A DNA stretch of 64,000 nt from the NCBI RefSeq assembly GCF_014696065.1, contig NZ_JACJPL010000027.1:806001-870000 (forward strand), read 5' to 3'. This document shows positions 46,118-54,900 of the stretch, one piece after another. The position numbers and the translations under genes were made by a program. Numbering within the stretch: the stretch's first letter is position 1; the number at the start of each line of letters is the position of its first letter. A model generated the notes under the pieces. The model saw nothing but the letters and a program-made list of their open reading frames with translations. It did not search any database and was not told the DNA's origin. Origin of the DNA: Leptolyngbya sp. FACHB-261 (GTDB lineage: Bacteria; Cyanobacteriota; Cyanobacteriia; FACHB-261).

Positions 46118-47001
46118 CCGCCACTGCTTCAACATCCGTTGGGTCTGGAACTTACTGGACCTGGCGGGGCCAACCTATCTACTACGTCAAGGCAGGCAAC
46201 AATCCCACTGCACCTCCCTTGCTGCTGATCCATGGTTTTGGTGCTTCCACTGACCACTGGCGCAAAAACATTGAAGGATTGCAAGACCACTGTGAAGTTT
46301 GGGCAATTGACCTCCTGGGGTTCGGTCGCTCCGCTAAACCGGAGTGGACCTATCACACCGATCTGTGGCGGAGCCAATTGCAAGACTTTATCGAGCAGGT
46401 AGTCCAGAGGGCAGTGGTTGTAGCGGGTAACTCCTTGGGCGGCTACGTTTCTTTGAGCTTAGGTGTGGACGCGCCTGAGCTAGTACGTGGCGTGGTTCTG
46501 GTTAACTCTGCTGGCTCCTTCACAAATCCGGACCAGCCACCGCTTGCCCAACGCTTGGTGAGTGGGTTGGGGCAGAGTATCTTGCGCCAACCTTGGGCTA
46601 GCTTTCTGCTGTTCCAATACATGCGCCAGCGTTCCAAGATTCGAGAAATCTTAGAAAACGTTTACCTGGACCACAGCGCTATTACGGACCAGTTAGTCGA
46701 TGACATCTACCGCCCCTCCTGTGATCCGGGGGCCCCTCAGGTTTTCGCCTCAGTCTTTAGCTCTCCCAGCGGACGAACTGTGGATGAGCTACTTAAACAC
46801 TTCAAGCTTCCCCTACTAATGCTCTGGGGTGAAGCGGATCCCTGGATGAACGCTCAGGAGCGGGCGAGCCGATTTCGCGACTGCTATCCTCAGCTGACCG
46901 AGCATTTCCTGAAGGCTGGTCACTGTCCTCACGATGAGGTGCCTGAGCAGGTGAATGACCTAATCGAGCGTTGGCTGCAAAGCCTCTCAACAGCCCTCTA
47001 A
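46114..47001 (+). CDS. Alpha/beta-hydrolase
   Basis: A 295-residue alpha/beta-hydrolase of the esterase/haloperoxidase-like group. The oxyanion HG is in LLIHGFGASTDHWR, the nucleophile elbow GNSLGGYVS (Ser), the acid in LLMLWGEADPWM (Asp) and the histidine in LKAGHCPHDEVPE. No signal peptide. Translationally coupled to the gene before it. Substrate unknown; the cyanobacterial relatives I recall are also uncharacterised. Confidence 0.9.
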   Translation: MTATASTSVGSGTYWTWRGQPIYYVKAGNNPTAPPLLLIHGFGASTDHWRKNIEGLQDHCEVWAIDLLGFGRSAKPEWTYHTDLWRSQLQDFIEQVVQRAVVVAGNSLGGYVSLSLGVDAPELVRGVVLVNSAGSFTNPDQPPLAQRLVSGLGQSILRQPWASFLLFQYMRQRSKIREILENVYLDHSAITDQLVDDIYRPSCDPGAPQVFASVFSSPSGRTVDELLKHFKLPLLMLWGEADPWMNAQERASRFRDCYPQLTEHFLKAGHCPHDEVPEQVNDLIERWLQSLSTAL

Positions 47002-47004
47002 ATG

Positions 47005-47034
47005 CAGAACGCCCAGCTATGGCTGGGCGTTCTG
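47005..47034. terminator. Bidirectional hairpin between convergent genes
   Basis: CAGAACGCCCAGC (47005-47017) and GCTGGGCGTTCTG (47022-47034) make a perfect 13-bp stem with a 4-base TATG loop. It lies between the convergent hydrolase (stop 47001) and STAS (stop 47046) genes. T tracts are weak on both sides, but its position suits a shared terminator. Confidence 0.75.
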
Positions 47035-47045
47035 TAGAAGCTTGA

Positions 47046-47417
47046 TCAAGCGGCAGAAGCTTTAAACGCTTCGCAGTTTTCGAAGATCTCAAAAACCCGA
47101 TCCATCTGGGTGATCTCGAAAATGAGGCGGACAGGGCCTTTCAGAGAGCAAAGCACCAAACGGTTACCCATTTGACGGGCTTGCTTGAGTCCAGTGACTA
47201 GCGTCACCAGCCCTGAGCTATCCAGGAACTCCACTTCAGCCATATCGACTAAAAGCGTCACATCGCGCTCACTGACGACGGCATCAAGCTGCTTCTGAAG
47301 CTCGGTTGCACTGGTGGTGTCAATGCGACCCTTTGGCTGAAGAACCACTAGCCTCTTTTCGATTGTGGGAGCCATAACTTTCGCCTGAACAACTTCACGT
47401 GGTTTTACGCTTGACAT
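47046..47417 (-). CDS. STAS-domain anti-sigma factor antagonist-like protein
   Basis: A 123-residue single STAS domain. The phospho-site region is LVDMAEVEFLDSSGLVTLVT, with the candidate serine in LDSSG, as in SpoIIAA/RsbV. The front (PTIEKRLVVLQPKGRIDTTSATELQ) and end (ITQMDRVFEIFENCEAF) also match. No anti-sigma kinase (RsbW-like) or PP2C gene is near. The upstream 190-base frame is not convincing. It could serve in a partner-switching circuit with components elsewhere. Confidence 0.9.
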   Translation of the reverse strand: MSSVKPREVVQAKVMAPTIEKRLVVLQPKGRIDTTSATELQKQLDAVVSERDVTLLVDMAEVEFLDSSGLVTLVTGLKQARQMGNRLVLCSLKGPVRLIFEITQMDRVFEIFENCEAFKASAA

Positions 47418-47606
47418 CTAACGAATATAGTCGGGCTGATGGCTGCTGTCTGCGTGAAAGCTCGGTTTTCGCCGAATCTTTATCACTTCACTGAACTCGT
47501 ATGAAGTTTCGGTGTTGGGACTCGCAGCTTCGGTATACCTAAATACCTGAACAGCCCCATCGTCAGTTTTAGAATCTCCCTGAAGTAGCTGTGCGGTCAC
47601 AACCAT

Positions 47607-47940
47607 AGGGCTTTGGCTGAAGAAGCAGAGTGGACTTGCCTCCCAAGATTTATCAAGTTTTGATTAAGATTTGATCTTGCTATAGGTAGAAGCTACCAGT
47701 TGTGTCGTGAATCACCGCTTAAAACTTTATTGAGAAAAACAGGTCAGCTGAGAGGTATTGAAGGTAACCACGTTTGTGAGGTGAGCTGTTAAGCAGTCGT
47801 CTCGCCTCTCAGTTGTCTTCCAGTTACCTCTTCGTTTCGGGAGGCCCGCTTTACTCAAGGCTGCCCGGAGTGGCAAATCCATGAGTTGAATGGCTCAATT
47901 CTTTTATCCTGGTGCTAGCCGTCTCTGATAACCTACCTTT
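47607..47940. other. Gene-free stretch between STAS and the 181-residue protein
   Basis: No convincing coding frame. Weak inverted similarities occur (CTGAGAGG near 47748 with CCTCTCAG near 47810) without a clean stem. Divergent promoters for the flanking genes are expected. Nothing else was seen. Confidence 0.35.
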
Positions 47941-48486
47941 ATGGCGGACCGACCAATTGCTTCTGTCTCTTTTGAAGAGGCTATTGAGCAGAGCCAACTA
48001 TTGCTCAGCCAATGGGAGCAAGGCCAACTCTCCACTACCGAGGCTCAAGCTGCAGTCAGTCAGCTACTCGATAGTGCAAACGGTGCTCGAGGCTTCTTCG
48101 TGGCCTTTCTTACTGGTGACTCTCCTCTAGCTGACCAACCTCCTCCAGAGTTCTTGGCGGCCCTACAAACAGCCCCTCCGGCGGTTGCTGAGTTACTAGT
48201 CAAGAATCTGGCAATGCCCACAGCAATGGCTCTGACACACCAGCGCAATGGCGATACTGAGCAGCAGCAAGACTCTGAGCGAGTGGCTCGTCGAACGATA
48301 GCCCTGCTCAAACAGCTCCACCCGTCTGTTGTCGTCCCTCTAGCTCGGGCTATGCAGACATCAGCGCAAACTGGCAGCGGAAACTACGCTGAGTTTCTCA
48401 ATCGCTGGCGCTATGACACTGAACAGCGCCAAGCAATCGCTACAGCGATGGCAGCGCTCTTGCCTACTGAGCAGCCTGCTTCATAA
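47941..48486 (+). CDS. Conserved hypothetical, 181 residues
   Basis: A helical soluble protein starting MADRPIASVSFEEAIEQS. The Gln-rich N-terminal part (LLLSQWEQGQLSTTEAQAA), a middle block AARGFFVAFLTGDSPLADQP-like stretch, and VVPLARAMQTSAQTGSG near the C terminus suggest a conserved fold, but no motif is known to me. Monocistronic and convergent with the histidine kinase gene. Confidence 0.72.
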   Translation: MADRPIASVSFEEAIEQSQLLLSQWEQGQLSTTEAQAAVSQLLDSANGARGFFVAFLTGDSPLADQPPPEFLAALQTAPPAVAELLVKNLAMPTAMALTHQRNGDTEQQQDSERVARRTIALLKQLHPSVVVPLARAMQTSAQTGSGNYAEFLNRWRYDTEQRQAIATAMAALLPTEQPAS

Positions 48487-48523
48487 GCTGCTGCTCAGTC
48501 TGGCGTACTGCTTGCTAACCCCG

Positions 48524-50284
48524 TTAAATCATCACTGGCTTTTGATAAAGGGGAATCGTGAAGGTGACGGTTGAGCCTAGCCCTTCTCCCATGCTGTAGA
48601 AATTCACTTCACCACCCATGGTTTCCACCAGCTTCTGACTAATTGCTAGGCCCAAGCCGGTGCCACCATATTGCCGCGTTCGCGAACCGTCAACTTGAAA
48701 GAACGACTGAAATAGCTTCTCTTGCTTGTCTAGAGGCACACCGATGCCAGTATCTGCCACACGAATACGAGCAGTATTCTGGTCCTTGAGAATCTCGGCA
48801 CTAACTGTAACGCCGCCATCGTGAGTGAATTTCACCGCATTGCCTACTAAATTGAGAACTACTTGCTTCAGGCGTGTGTAGTTTCCATAAAGCACCAATT
48901 CGTCCCGAGTCTGAGGCCGTTGAATCCGGAAGTAAAGCCCTTTCTGTTGGATCTGAGGCCGCATCAAATCCTCAACGTCGCCCAGTAGCTCTTCCAACTT
49001 GACGGGAGTTAAATCAATTTGCATCTTACCGGCTTCAATTTTGGCGATGTCCAATACATCGTTAATGATTTGAAGCAAGTGCAGCGCCGAGCTATGGGCT
49101 TCCTGAATGAACTCGCTTTGCTCCTCAGGGTCATCGGTCATGCCGTCCAAGACCAGCCGCAGAAAGCCGATCATGCCGTTGAGAGGTGTACGCAGTTCGT
49201 GGGAGGTGTTGGCCAGAAACTCACTTTTCAAGCGGGACGCTTCTTCGGCTTGCTTACGCGCTTCTTCAAGCTCACGGTAGCGCTGGCTGAAGTCAGCATT
49301 GATTTTCTGCAGCTGGATTTCCAGAGTTTGCAGACGGGCTTGCAGGGTCGCGTAGGCAATTGCACTGCCTAATTGTCCTGCCACTTCGCGTACGAGTTCG
49401 GTTTCTTCGCGGCTCCAGTGGCGCTCGCGATCACATTGGTGCAAACTGAGCAAACCGTTAGTCTGGCTTTGGTAACCAGTGGCAACTGAGAGCATAGTGC
49501 GCTGCTGAAATGGTCCAGGCTCAGCAGTTTGAGTGACGAGGGAGCCAGAATTGAACCAAACCTCCCGCAGATGAGCATCATCGGGCACGACCAGCTCCAG
49601 ATCGAGCATTGAGGGATAGGGCAACCGACAATACTCAGCAACCACCCGTACCCGGTCGGTATAGCGCTGCTCTAAGCCAAACCACTCTGTGCGTCCTGGT
49701 AATTCCAGACGGCTACCGCGGGCGTAGGTACCAACAACGCAGCGGCTGACAGCTAGAACTTCTCCCAACCGCCTCGCAGTTTGATTGAGCAGCGTGTTCA
49801 GATCTCGGCTTTGCCGAATATCGACAGCTAGCTGGTTTAGAAACAGAGGGTAGCAATGGGGCGGCAGTCGAGCAGGTTCTTCCTCAGACTCGGTAGCCAA
49901 GTCCAACAGGTCCAAAACTGCTAAATCAGGATCGACCAACAAACCGTTGGTGTCAGCAATGGGCCGCGCCCGAACAACGACAAGGGCAGCAGTACCATCA
50001 GGGTTCAATAGGGGGCTGAGGGTTAGGTTGAGCAGCTTCACTTGCTCACCACAATGGAAAGCCATACTTAGCTGCTCCGACACCCGCTCCGCCAAGACCC
50101 GGCGAACTCGGCTCAGATAGACCGACAAGCTCACAGGCCCGAAACGGTTGCCAAACTGTATGCCGGTTACTTCAGCTGGAGATAGCGGAGGAACCCCTGG
50201 CCAAAACAGAGACAGCAGCAGGCCATCGGCAGTATGAGTGAAGACAATTTCCAGGCTTTTATCTGAGACTTCAATCTCACCCAT
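48524..50284 (-). CDS. Sensor histidine kinase with GAF domain
   Basis: A 586-residue kinase if started at ATG 50284 (MGEIEVSDKS), which has GAGGTG just upstream; an in-frame ATG at 50437 would add a basic, low-complexity 51 residues. Order: an N-terminal domain (FTHTADGLLLSLFWPG), a GAF domain (DLNTLLNQTARRLGEVLAVSRC), a coiled coil, then HisKA with NTSHELRTPLNGMIGF and HATPase with LVGNAVKFTHDGG, DTGIGVP and YGGTGLGLAISQKLVE. No transmembrane segment. No receiver domain. The partner regulator is not adjacent. Confidence 0.9.
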   Translation of the reverse strand: MGEIEVSDKSLEIVFTHTADGLLLSLFWPGVPPLSPAEVTGIQFGNRFGPVSLSVYLSRVRRVLAERVSEQLSMAFHCGEQVKLLNLTLSPLLNPDGTAALVVVRARPIADTNGLLVDPDLAVLDLLDLATESEEEPARLPPHCYPLFLNQLAVDIRQSRDLNTLLNQTARRLGEVLAVSRCVVGTYARGSRLELPGRTEWFGLEQRYTDRVRVVAEYCRLPYPSMLDLELVVPDDAHLREVWFNSGSLVTQTAEPGPFQQRTMLSVATGYQSQTNGLLSLHQCDRERHWSREETELVREVAGQLGSAIAYATLQARLQTLEIQLQKINADFSQRYRELEEARKQAEEASRLKSEFLANTSHELRTPLNGMIGFLRLVLDGMTDDPEEQSEFIQEAHSSALHLLQIINDVLDIAKIEAGKMQIDLTPVKLEELLGDVEDLMRPQIQQKGLYFRIQRPQTRDELVLYGNYTRLKQVVLNLVGNAVKFTHDGGVTVSAEILKDQNTARIRVADTGIGVPLDKQEKLFQSFFQVDGSRTRQYGGTGLGLAISQKLVETMGGEVNFYSMGEGLGSTVTFTIPLYQKPVMI

Positions 50285-50610
50285 GCTCACCTCGCTTGCC
50301 CGAGTGATCGGTCTGCCAATACCCGAAAGATCGGAAAGATTGGATCGACTTCGGCGCACTTTGAGGAGGCCACGTCCCTTGGTGCTCCGCTTGGTCTGAT
50401 GGTCGGAACCGCTACTACGAATCTGATCAGCAGACATAACAGGCACCGTTAGAAGAGTTGGCCTAAGGCGCAGAAGCAGAGATAGCACCCAGAGAAGGTC
50501 TGAAATTCACAGCTAATAGCCCCAGCGCTACCAGTATTCCCACAAAGGGCCCTGGAATTGCCTGGGGCAAAGCTCGGGTTAGATGCTGCTTAGACCGCAC
50601 GCCAACACGT

Positions 50611-51081
50611 TTAGAGCACCTTGTGCGTGTTGGGGTGCTGCTTGATGTTGTCTTCCGTGGTGACAACCCGCTCAGAATTGAGAACCCTTTTACGATCTAG
50701 AGAGAAGTTTAAGCCTTCCTTACGGGTAGTGCCTAGACTAACGTGCTGCTGAGCCGCAGGGCGAGCTCTGTAAGTGCGAGCAGCAGAAAGCGCCCGGAAG
50801 GCAAATTCAGGACAGGGGTTGACATCTTCAGGAAAGACGTCAGGGTTGAGTCTGACAGTTTGAGCTTCCAGCACCTCTCCTAGCGTGGTGGCATACACCA
50901 GTTCATAGGAAGTGGGAATGCCTTTAAGCACAGCTTCAAGCGCAGCAGAGGGTATTGGCTCAACTACGCGAACCTTTTGAACTTCACCATCCTGCTTGGT
51001 GAAACAGGTCGCTAAACCTAGAACCAAATATTCGGTACCGGTGAGATCAGGAGCAGTGGGGTAGCGGGTAGCAGTGGACAT
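50611..51081 (-). CDS. Conserved cyanobacterial protein of unknown function
   Basis: A 156-residue protein starting MSTATRYPTAPDLTGTEYLV. The N-terminal half (TGTEYLVLGLATCFTKQDGE and the helix AALEAVLKGIPTSYELVYAT) and the basic C-terminal tail (LDRKRVLNSERVVTTEDNIK) are the kind of sequence I recall as widely conserved in cyanobacteria without assigned function. No motif, no membrane span. The gene is about 100 bases from ureF upstream and 330 from the kinase downstream. Confidence 0.8.
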   Translation of the reverse strand: MSTATRYPTAPDLTGTEYLVLGLATCFTKQDGEVQKVRVVEPIPSAALEAVLKGIPTSYELVYATTLGEVLEAQTVRLNPDVFPEDVNPCPEFAFRALSAARTYRARPAAQQHVSLGTTRKEGLNFSLDRKRVLNSERVVTTEDNIKQHPNTHKVL

Positions 51082-51179
51082 AGGAGCTTGAGGATGGGGG
51101 ACTGGAGGTAGAGGTGGAGCAGCGTTGATGCCTAGTCTGACATCCTAATCTCTAGTTACCGCAAATGAGGGCTGAAACT

Positions 51180-51863
51180 TTAGGACTGAAACAGGCGGGA
51201 ATAGAGGTTTTGGTGAGCTTGGCAAGCCAGTTCATGCTGAGGAGTGAAACTGCCTAGGTGAGTCAAGGGGTCAGCCCTACCAGCCGTGGCACAACACCAG
51301 CGAGCTTGCTCAAATACCTGAGTATGCAGAGCGGCCAGCACCTGCTGACCCTGAGAATGTCCCAGTGGAATCAAACGTACAGCTGCTGAGGTCAGACTCA
51401 TCAGATTGCTGAGCAGGTAAGCTGTCACTGCCGGTTCTATAGCGATATTCAGCTGATAGGTTAGCCAGCCGAAAACCGTACAGTGGTGCCAGTATTGACC
51501 GGGGGGAAGTTCCTGCAACCAGTCCAAACGCTGCGCCAGACTGACCAACCGTCGTCCTAAATCTAAACTGGCCCGTTGTGGCTCCTTAGCCCACTTGGTC
51601 GCAGTCAAAATCTGGTTGAGTTGAATAAAGTCGGGACCACCCAGGCGATTGGCAGAAGCCTGATATGCCATTGCACAGGCTAAGCCATCGACAGGGGCGA
51701 TTGATTGCTCCAGGAGAGTTCGTAATACAGCTAGCAGCTCGTCGCTGCTGCTGAGTTGTCCTTGCTGTACCCAAGTCTCTAACCCCCAGGAGTGGGAGTA
51801 GCTGCCAATGGGCAGAGCCGAATCGCTGAGCTGAAGTAACTTCAGAAGGGCTGGGTCAAACAT
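51180..51863 (-). CDS. ureF: Urease accessory protein UreF
   Basis: A 227-residue UreF, partner of UreG and UreD in nickel insertion into urease. The family opening ALLKLLQLSDSALPIGSYSH is followed by GLE, and the middle has GLACAMAYQAS and WLTYQLNIAIEPAVTAYLL. The start at ATG 51863 is set by the family's usual opening. The next base pairs upstream are tRNA-Pro, which ends at 51870, so only six bases separate them. ureG and the urease genes are not in the window. Confidence 0.92.
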   Translation of the reverse strand: MFDPALLKLLQLSDSALPIGSYSHSWGLETWVQQGQLSSSDELLAVLRTLLEQSIAPVDGLACAMAYQASANRLGGPDFIQLNQILTATKWAKEPQRASLDLGRRLVSLAQRLDWLQELPPGQYWHHCTVFGWLTYQLNIAIEPAVTAYLLSNLMSLTSAAVRLIPLGHSQGQQVLAALHTQVFEQARWCCATAGRADPLTHLGSFTPQHELACQAHQNLYSRLFQS

Positions 51864-51869
51864 ATAGAA

Positions 51870-51943
51870 TCGGGATGACAGGATTTGAACCTGCGGCATC
51901 CTGCTCCCAAAGCAGGCGCGCTACCAAGCTGCGCTACATCCCG
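51870..51943 (-). tRNA. tRNA-Pro (anticodon UGG)
   Basis: On the minus strand a 74-base tRNA starts CGGGATGTAGCGCAGCTTGG and closes with CATCCCG plus the discriminator A. The anticodon stem CCTGC/GCAGG holds the loop TTTGGGA, giving anticodon TGG (Pro). The T arm contains GGTTCAAATCC. CCA is not encoded. It lies directly upstream of ureF and is nearly identical, outside the anticodon arm, to the tRNA at 59474. Confidence 0.96.
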
Positions 51944-51983
51944 AGATCGTGACTCCAGATAGTATAACCTGTTCTCTTCGCTC

Positions 51984-52427
51984 ATGAAGCTCACGCGACG
52001 CGGACATTACAGCGTACGGGCGCTTCTAGATCTAGTTATGTGTGGAACTCAAGGACCTGTTCCCGTGCGGGATATCAGCCGCCGGCAGGGATTGCCAGCC
52101 CCTTACCTAGAAAAGTTGTTGATCGAATTGCGTCAGGCAGGCATTGTTCATTCAGTGCGGGGCGTACAGGGGGGTTATCAACTCAGCCGCCGCCCTCGTG
52201 AGATTTCACTATCCGAAATCCTGGCTGCAGTGGGTGAAACGGTGGAGCCGCTACCCCGGCTAGCGCCCGACGCTCAACAAGCTGGGGATTGGGTTACTTT
52301 CGCCCTTTGGCAACGGCTGCATCAAAAGCTTAAGGAAGCTCTGGACAGCATCAGTTTGGAGGACCTGTACTACGACGCCCGCAGTTGGCAAGCGTCGCAG
52401 GGAGAAGACACGGGCTTTGTGGTTTGA
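51984..52427 (+). CDS. Rrf2-family transcriptional regulator without cysteines
   Basis: A 147-residue Rrf2/IscR-like regulator. The winged helix is MKLTRRGHYSVRALLDL with VRDISRRQGLPAPYLEKLLIELRQAGIVHSVRGVQGGYQLS. The region that holds the Fe-S cysteines in IscR reads ETVEPLPRLAPDAQQAGD, with no cysteine, so cluster binding as in IscR is not expected. It is divergent from tRNA-Pro/ureF, and rsmI follows at 63 bases. Confidence 0.92.
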   Translation: MKLTRRGHYSVRALLDLVMCGTQGPVPVRDISRRQGLPAPYLEKLLIELRQAGIVHSVRGVQGGYQLSRRPREISLSEILAAVGETVEPLPRLAPDAQQAGDWVTFALWQRLHQKLKEALDSISLEDLYYDARSWQASQGEDTGFVV

Positions 52428-52490
52428 GGCTTTGTAGTTTGAGCTGTGGGCTTGACTGAGAGAGGAGCGAGATGGCCTTAAGATCAGGAC

Positions 52491-53345
52491 GTGGACTCTC
52501 CTACAGCAGCCGGTACGCTCTACTTAGTTGGTACGCCAATTGGCAACCTGGAAGATATGACCTTCCGGGCAGTGCGTGTGTTGCAGAGTGTTGATCTAAT
52601 TGCGGCTGAGGATACACGCCACACGGGTAAGTTGCTGCGTCACTTTCAGATTCAGACGCCTCAAACCAGCTACCACAGCCACAACCAGCGCAGTCGCACA
52701 AGCGAGTTAGTCAGTCGCTTGCAAGAGGGCAGTTCAATAGCTCTGGTCACTGATGCAGGCATGCCTGGCATCTCCGACCCAGGTGAAGAACTTGTGCAGG
52801 CTTGTGCCGAGGCGGGAGTTCCTGTAGTACCAATCCCTGGACCAACCGCAGTGATCACAGCGCTCAGTGCCTCTGGGCTAGCAACAGCACGGTTTGCCTT
52901 TGAGGGTTTTCTGCCCCTACGGGGAGCTGAACGCCGAGAGCACCTAGAGCAATTGCGCTACGAGCCTCGCACACTACTGCTTTATGAAGCTCCCCACAGG
53001 CTGCGGCAAACTCTGGCAGACCTGGCAGCTATATTGGGGCAGGAACGCTCGATTGCCCTGGGCCGAGAACTGACTAAGCTGCACGAGCAGATCTGGCGTG
53101 GCACCCTAGCGGAAGCCTTGACCTACTACCAGAGCCGGGAGCCACAAGGTGAATTTACCTTAGTGGTTGCTGGAGCCCTCCCCACCCAGGCAAAACCTTC
53201 GGATGGCGAGTTGCGGCGCGAACTGCAAAGCTTGATTGGCTCTGGCCTTTCTCGCTCAGAGGCTAGCCGTCAACTGGCTGAAACCACGCAGCTCCCGCGC
53301 CGCCACCTCTACCAACTAGCGCTCTCACTTGAGGATGAGCATTAG
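52491..53345 (+). CDS. rsmI: 16S rRNA 2'-O-methyltransferase RsmI
   Basis: A 284-residue SAM-dependent methyltransferase of the tetrapyrrole-methylase fold that modifies C1402 of 16S rRNA. Motifs are GTLYLVGTPIGNLEDMTFR, AAEDTRHTGKLL, SHNQRSR and LVTDAGMPGISDPGEELV, then PGPTAVITAL. The start is GTG 52491. The 3' end overlaps the convergent chlG by four bases. Confidence 0.95.
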   Translation: MDSPTAAGTLYLVGTPIGNLEDMTFRAVRVLQSVDLIAAEDTRHTGKLLRHFQIQTPQTSYHSHNQRSRTSELVSRLQEGSSIALVTDAGMPGISDPGEELVQACAEAGVPVVPIPGPTAVITALSASGLATARFAFEGFLPLRGAERREHLEQLRYEPRTLLLYEAPHRLRQTLADLAAILGQERSIALGRELTKLHEQIWRGTLAEALTYYQSREPQGEFTLVVAGALPTQAKPSDGELRRELQSLIGSGLSRSEASRQLAETTQLPRRHLYQLALSLEDEH

Positions 53346-54421
53346 ATTCCAGCCCGTCCTAACGCCAGTCCTGCAACCAACATGCCGAGCACTAGGAAAG
53401 GCTGAGCACTGGCCTGGTACTTCACGTCATTCTTAAGCGGATCGCGCAGGAAGTACATGTCTTGAAAGGTGATCTGAGGAATGACCAGCAGCCCCAGAAT
53501 GGCAGCGTAGAGATTTTGACCAATGTAGGCCAGATACAGGGCAATCCCAATCTGGAAGGCATCGATCATAAAAGCCGAGATCCAAGCTGCTCGTTGCACG
53601 CCAAACATCACAGGTAACGACTTGAGACCCAGTTGGGCGTCGCCTTCCACGCTCTTGAAATCATTCACCACAGCAATTCCCAGCCCTGCCAAGCTATAGA
53701 ACAGGGTCAGCACCATAATCGTGGGGGTAAGGGTGCCAAACAGGGCATGTCCAGCCCACCAAGGCAAAGCAATATAGCTAGCGCCCAAGGCATAGTTACC
53801 CAGCCAGCCGTTTTGCTTCAGTTTCAGTGGGGGTGCTGAGTAGATGTAGGCGACGAAGGCGCCTCCCAGGGTGAGCACCACCATGATGGGAAACGAGTGA
53901 CCGGCCCAAAAATCTAAAGCAACAGAAAGCCCTATACCGGCTAGCAGTAGCCCCCAGATTTGGGCAGTCACCTGAGGGATAGAGATTGCACCAGAAGGAA
54001 TGGGACGGTAGGGCTCATTAATTGCATCTAACTCACGGTCGTAAAAGTCATTTAAGGTCTGGGTATAACCTGCCATCAAAGGCCCTGAGAGCAGCATGCA
54101 GGCCAAGGCGATGAGAAAGTTCTCCAGGTTCCACACATAATTGCCACTGGAGGCTGCACCACAAACTACCCCCCAGATCAAGGGAATCCAGGTAATCGGC
54201 TTCATCAATTGCAGACGGATCTTCCAGATCGAAGTCTCCTTAACGTCTGCTCCTTTCATGCCCAAGAGCTGTCGGGCACGGCTACCTTTGTTTGCTGTTG
54301 CTAAATCACCAGCAGCTGGCAAGGGTTGAGCATCCAGCGTGGCTGGAGTCGGCGTAGCCTCATCAACCAACAGAGGGGGTTGCTCAGGCTCAGGGCTCAG
54401 GTTAGGGCTCAGATCAGGCAT
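53342..54421 (-). CDS. chlG: Chlorophyll synthase
   Basis: A 359-residue UbiA-family prenyltransferase that attaches phytyl or geranylgeranyl to chlorophyllide. After about 60 Pro/Ala-rich residues the conserved start is QLMKPITWIPLIWGVVCGAA, followed by GYTQTLNDFYDRELDAINEPYRPIPSG (NDxxD motif) and the second Asp motif AVVNDFKSVEGDAQLGLKSL. About eight membrane helices. Strong evidence for a chlorophyll-making organism. The long N-terminal extension is somewhat variable among cyanobacteria. Confidence 0.96.
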   Translation of the reverse strand: MPDLSPNLSPEPEQPPLLVDEATPTPATLDAQPLPAAGDLATANKGSRARQLLGMKGADVKETSIWKIRLQLMKPITWIPLIWGVVCGAASSGNYVWNLENFLIALACMLLSGPLMAGYTQTLNDFYDRELDAINEPYRPIPSGAISIPQVTAQIWGLLLAGIGLSVALDFWAGHSFPIMVVLTLGGAFVAYIYSAPPLKLKQNGWLGNYALGASYIALPWWAGHALFGTLTPTIMVLTLFYSLAGLGIAVVNDFKSVEGDAQLGLKSLPVMFGVQRAAWISAFMIDAFQIGIALYLAYIGQNLYAAILGLLVIPQITFQDMYFLRDPLKNDVKYQASAQPFLVLGMLVAGLALGRAGI

Positions 54422-54682
54422 GGGAGTAATGGGAGTCGCGGCATCCAGACGATCAGCCTAGCAGGTATCCGTAGGTTACTTAGGGCCTTTTCGCATCCTG
54501 CCCTCGTATGACTGAGGGACTTCGGGTATGAACCTTAAAGATTTTAGAGTTCAGTCATTAAATATACTGATTATTTTTGACTATAAGTTCAAGCTAGAAT
54601 GCGAATCCACATCAAAGAGTTTCAGAGGTTATTGCCCCTGTAGATTCGTATCTGTTCGAGCATCAGGGTTCAACTTATCGCT

Positions 54683-54871
54683 ATGATCAAACACACTTTT
54701 CTTGACGCTCATCTCGTTGGGCGCGGTTTGCTGACTGAATCTCAATTGGTCCAGGCGCGTGTCCAACAACACAAACTTAAATCTAGCCTACCCGTTACCT
54801 TACTGAAGTTGGGCTGGATTGATCTAATGACTTTCGAGGAACTACTGGACGTTAAAGATAGCGTGCGTTAG
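54683..54871 (+). CDS. Small protein, DUF2949-like
   Basis: A 62-residue protein starting MIKHTFLDAHLVGRGLLTES. The layout, a helix LTESQLVQARVQQHK followed by LPVTLLKLGWIDLMTFEELLD, resembles DUF2949-like cyanobacterial proteins and the N-terminal helical fold of type II/IV secretion ATPases. The name is a tentative match. A terminator follows at 54901. Confidence 0.65.
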   Translation: MIKHTFLDAHLVGRGLLTESQLVQARVQQHKLKSSLPVTLLKLGWIDLMTFEELLDVKDSVR

Positions 54872-54900
54872 AGCAGACAAGCCGCTTTTACCATATCAGA

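Noticed and set aside
47418-47606. 62-residue minus-strand frame abutting the STAS gene
   Set aside because: Polar, low-information sequence without a ribosome-binding site or family features; it probably just fills the STAS leader.
50463-50666. 67-residue minus-strand frame with a hydrophobic segment
   Set aside because: It overlaps the C-terminal end of the well-supported 50611-51081 gene and the upstream part of the kinase frame; no motif supports it.
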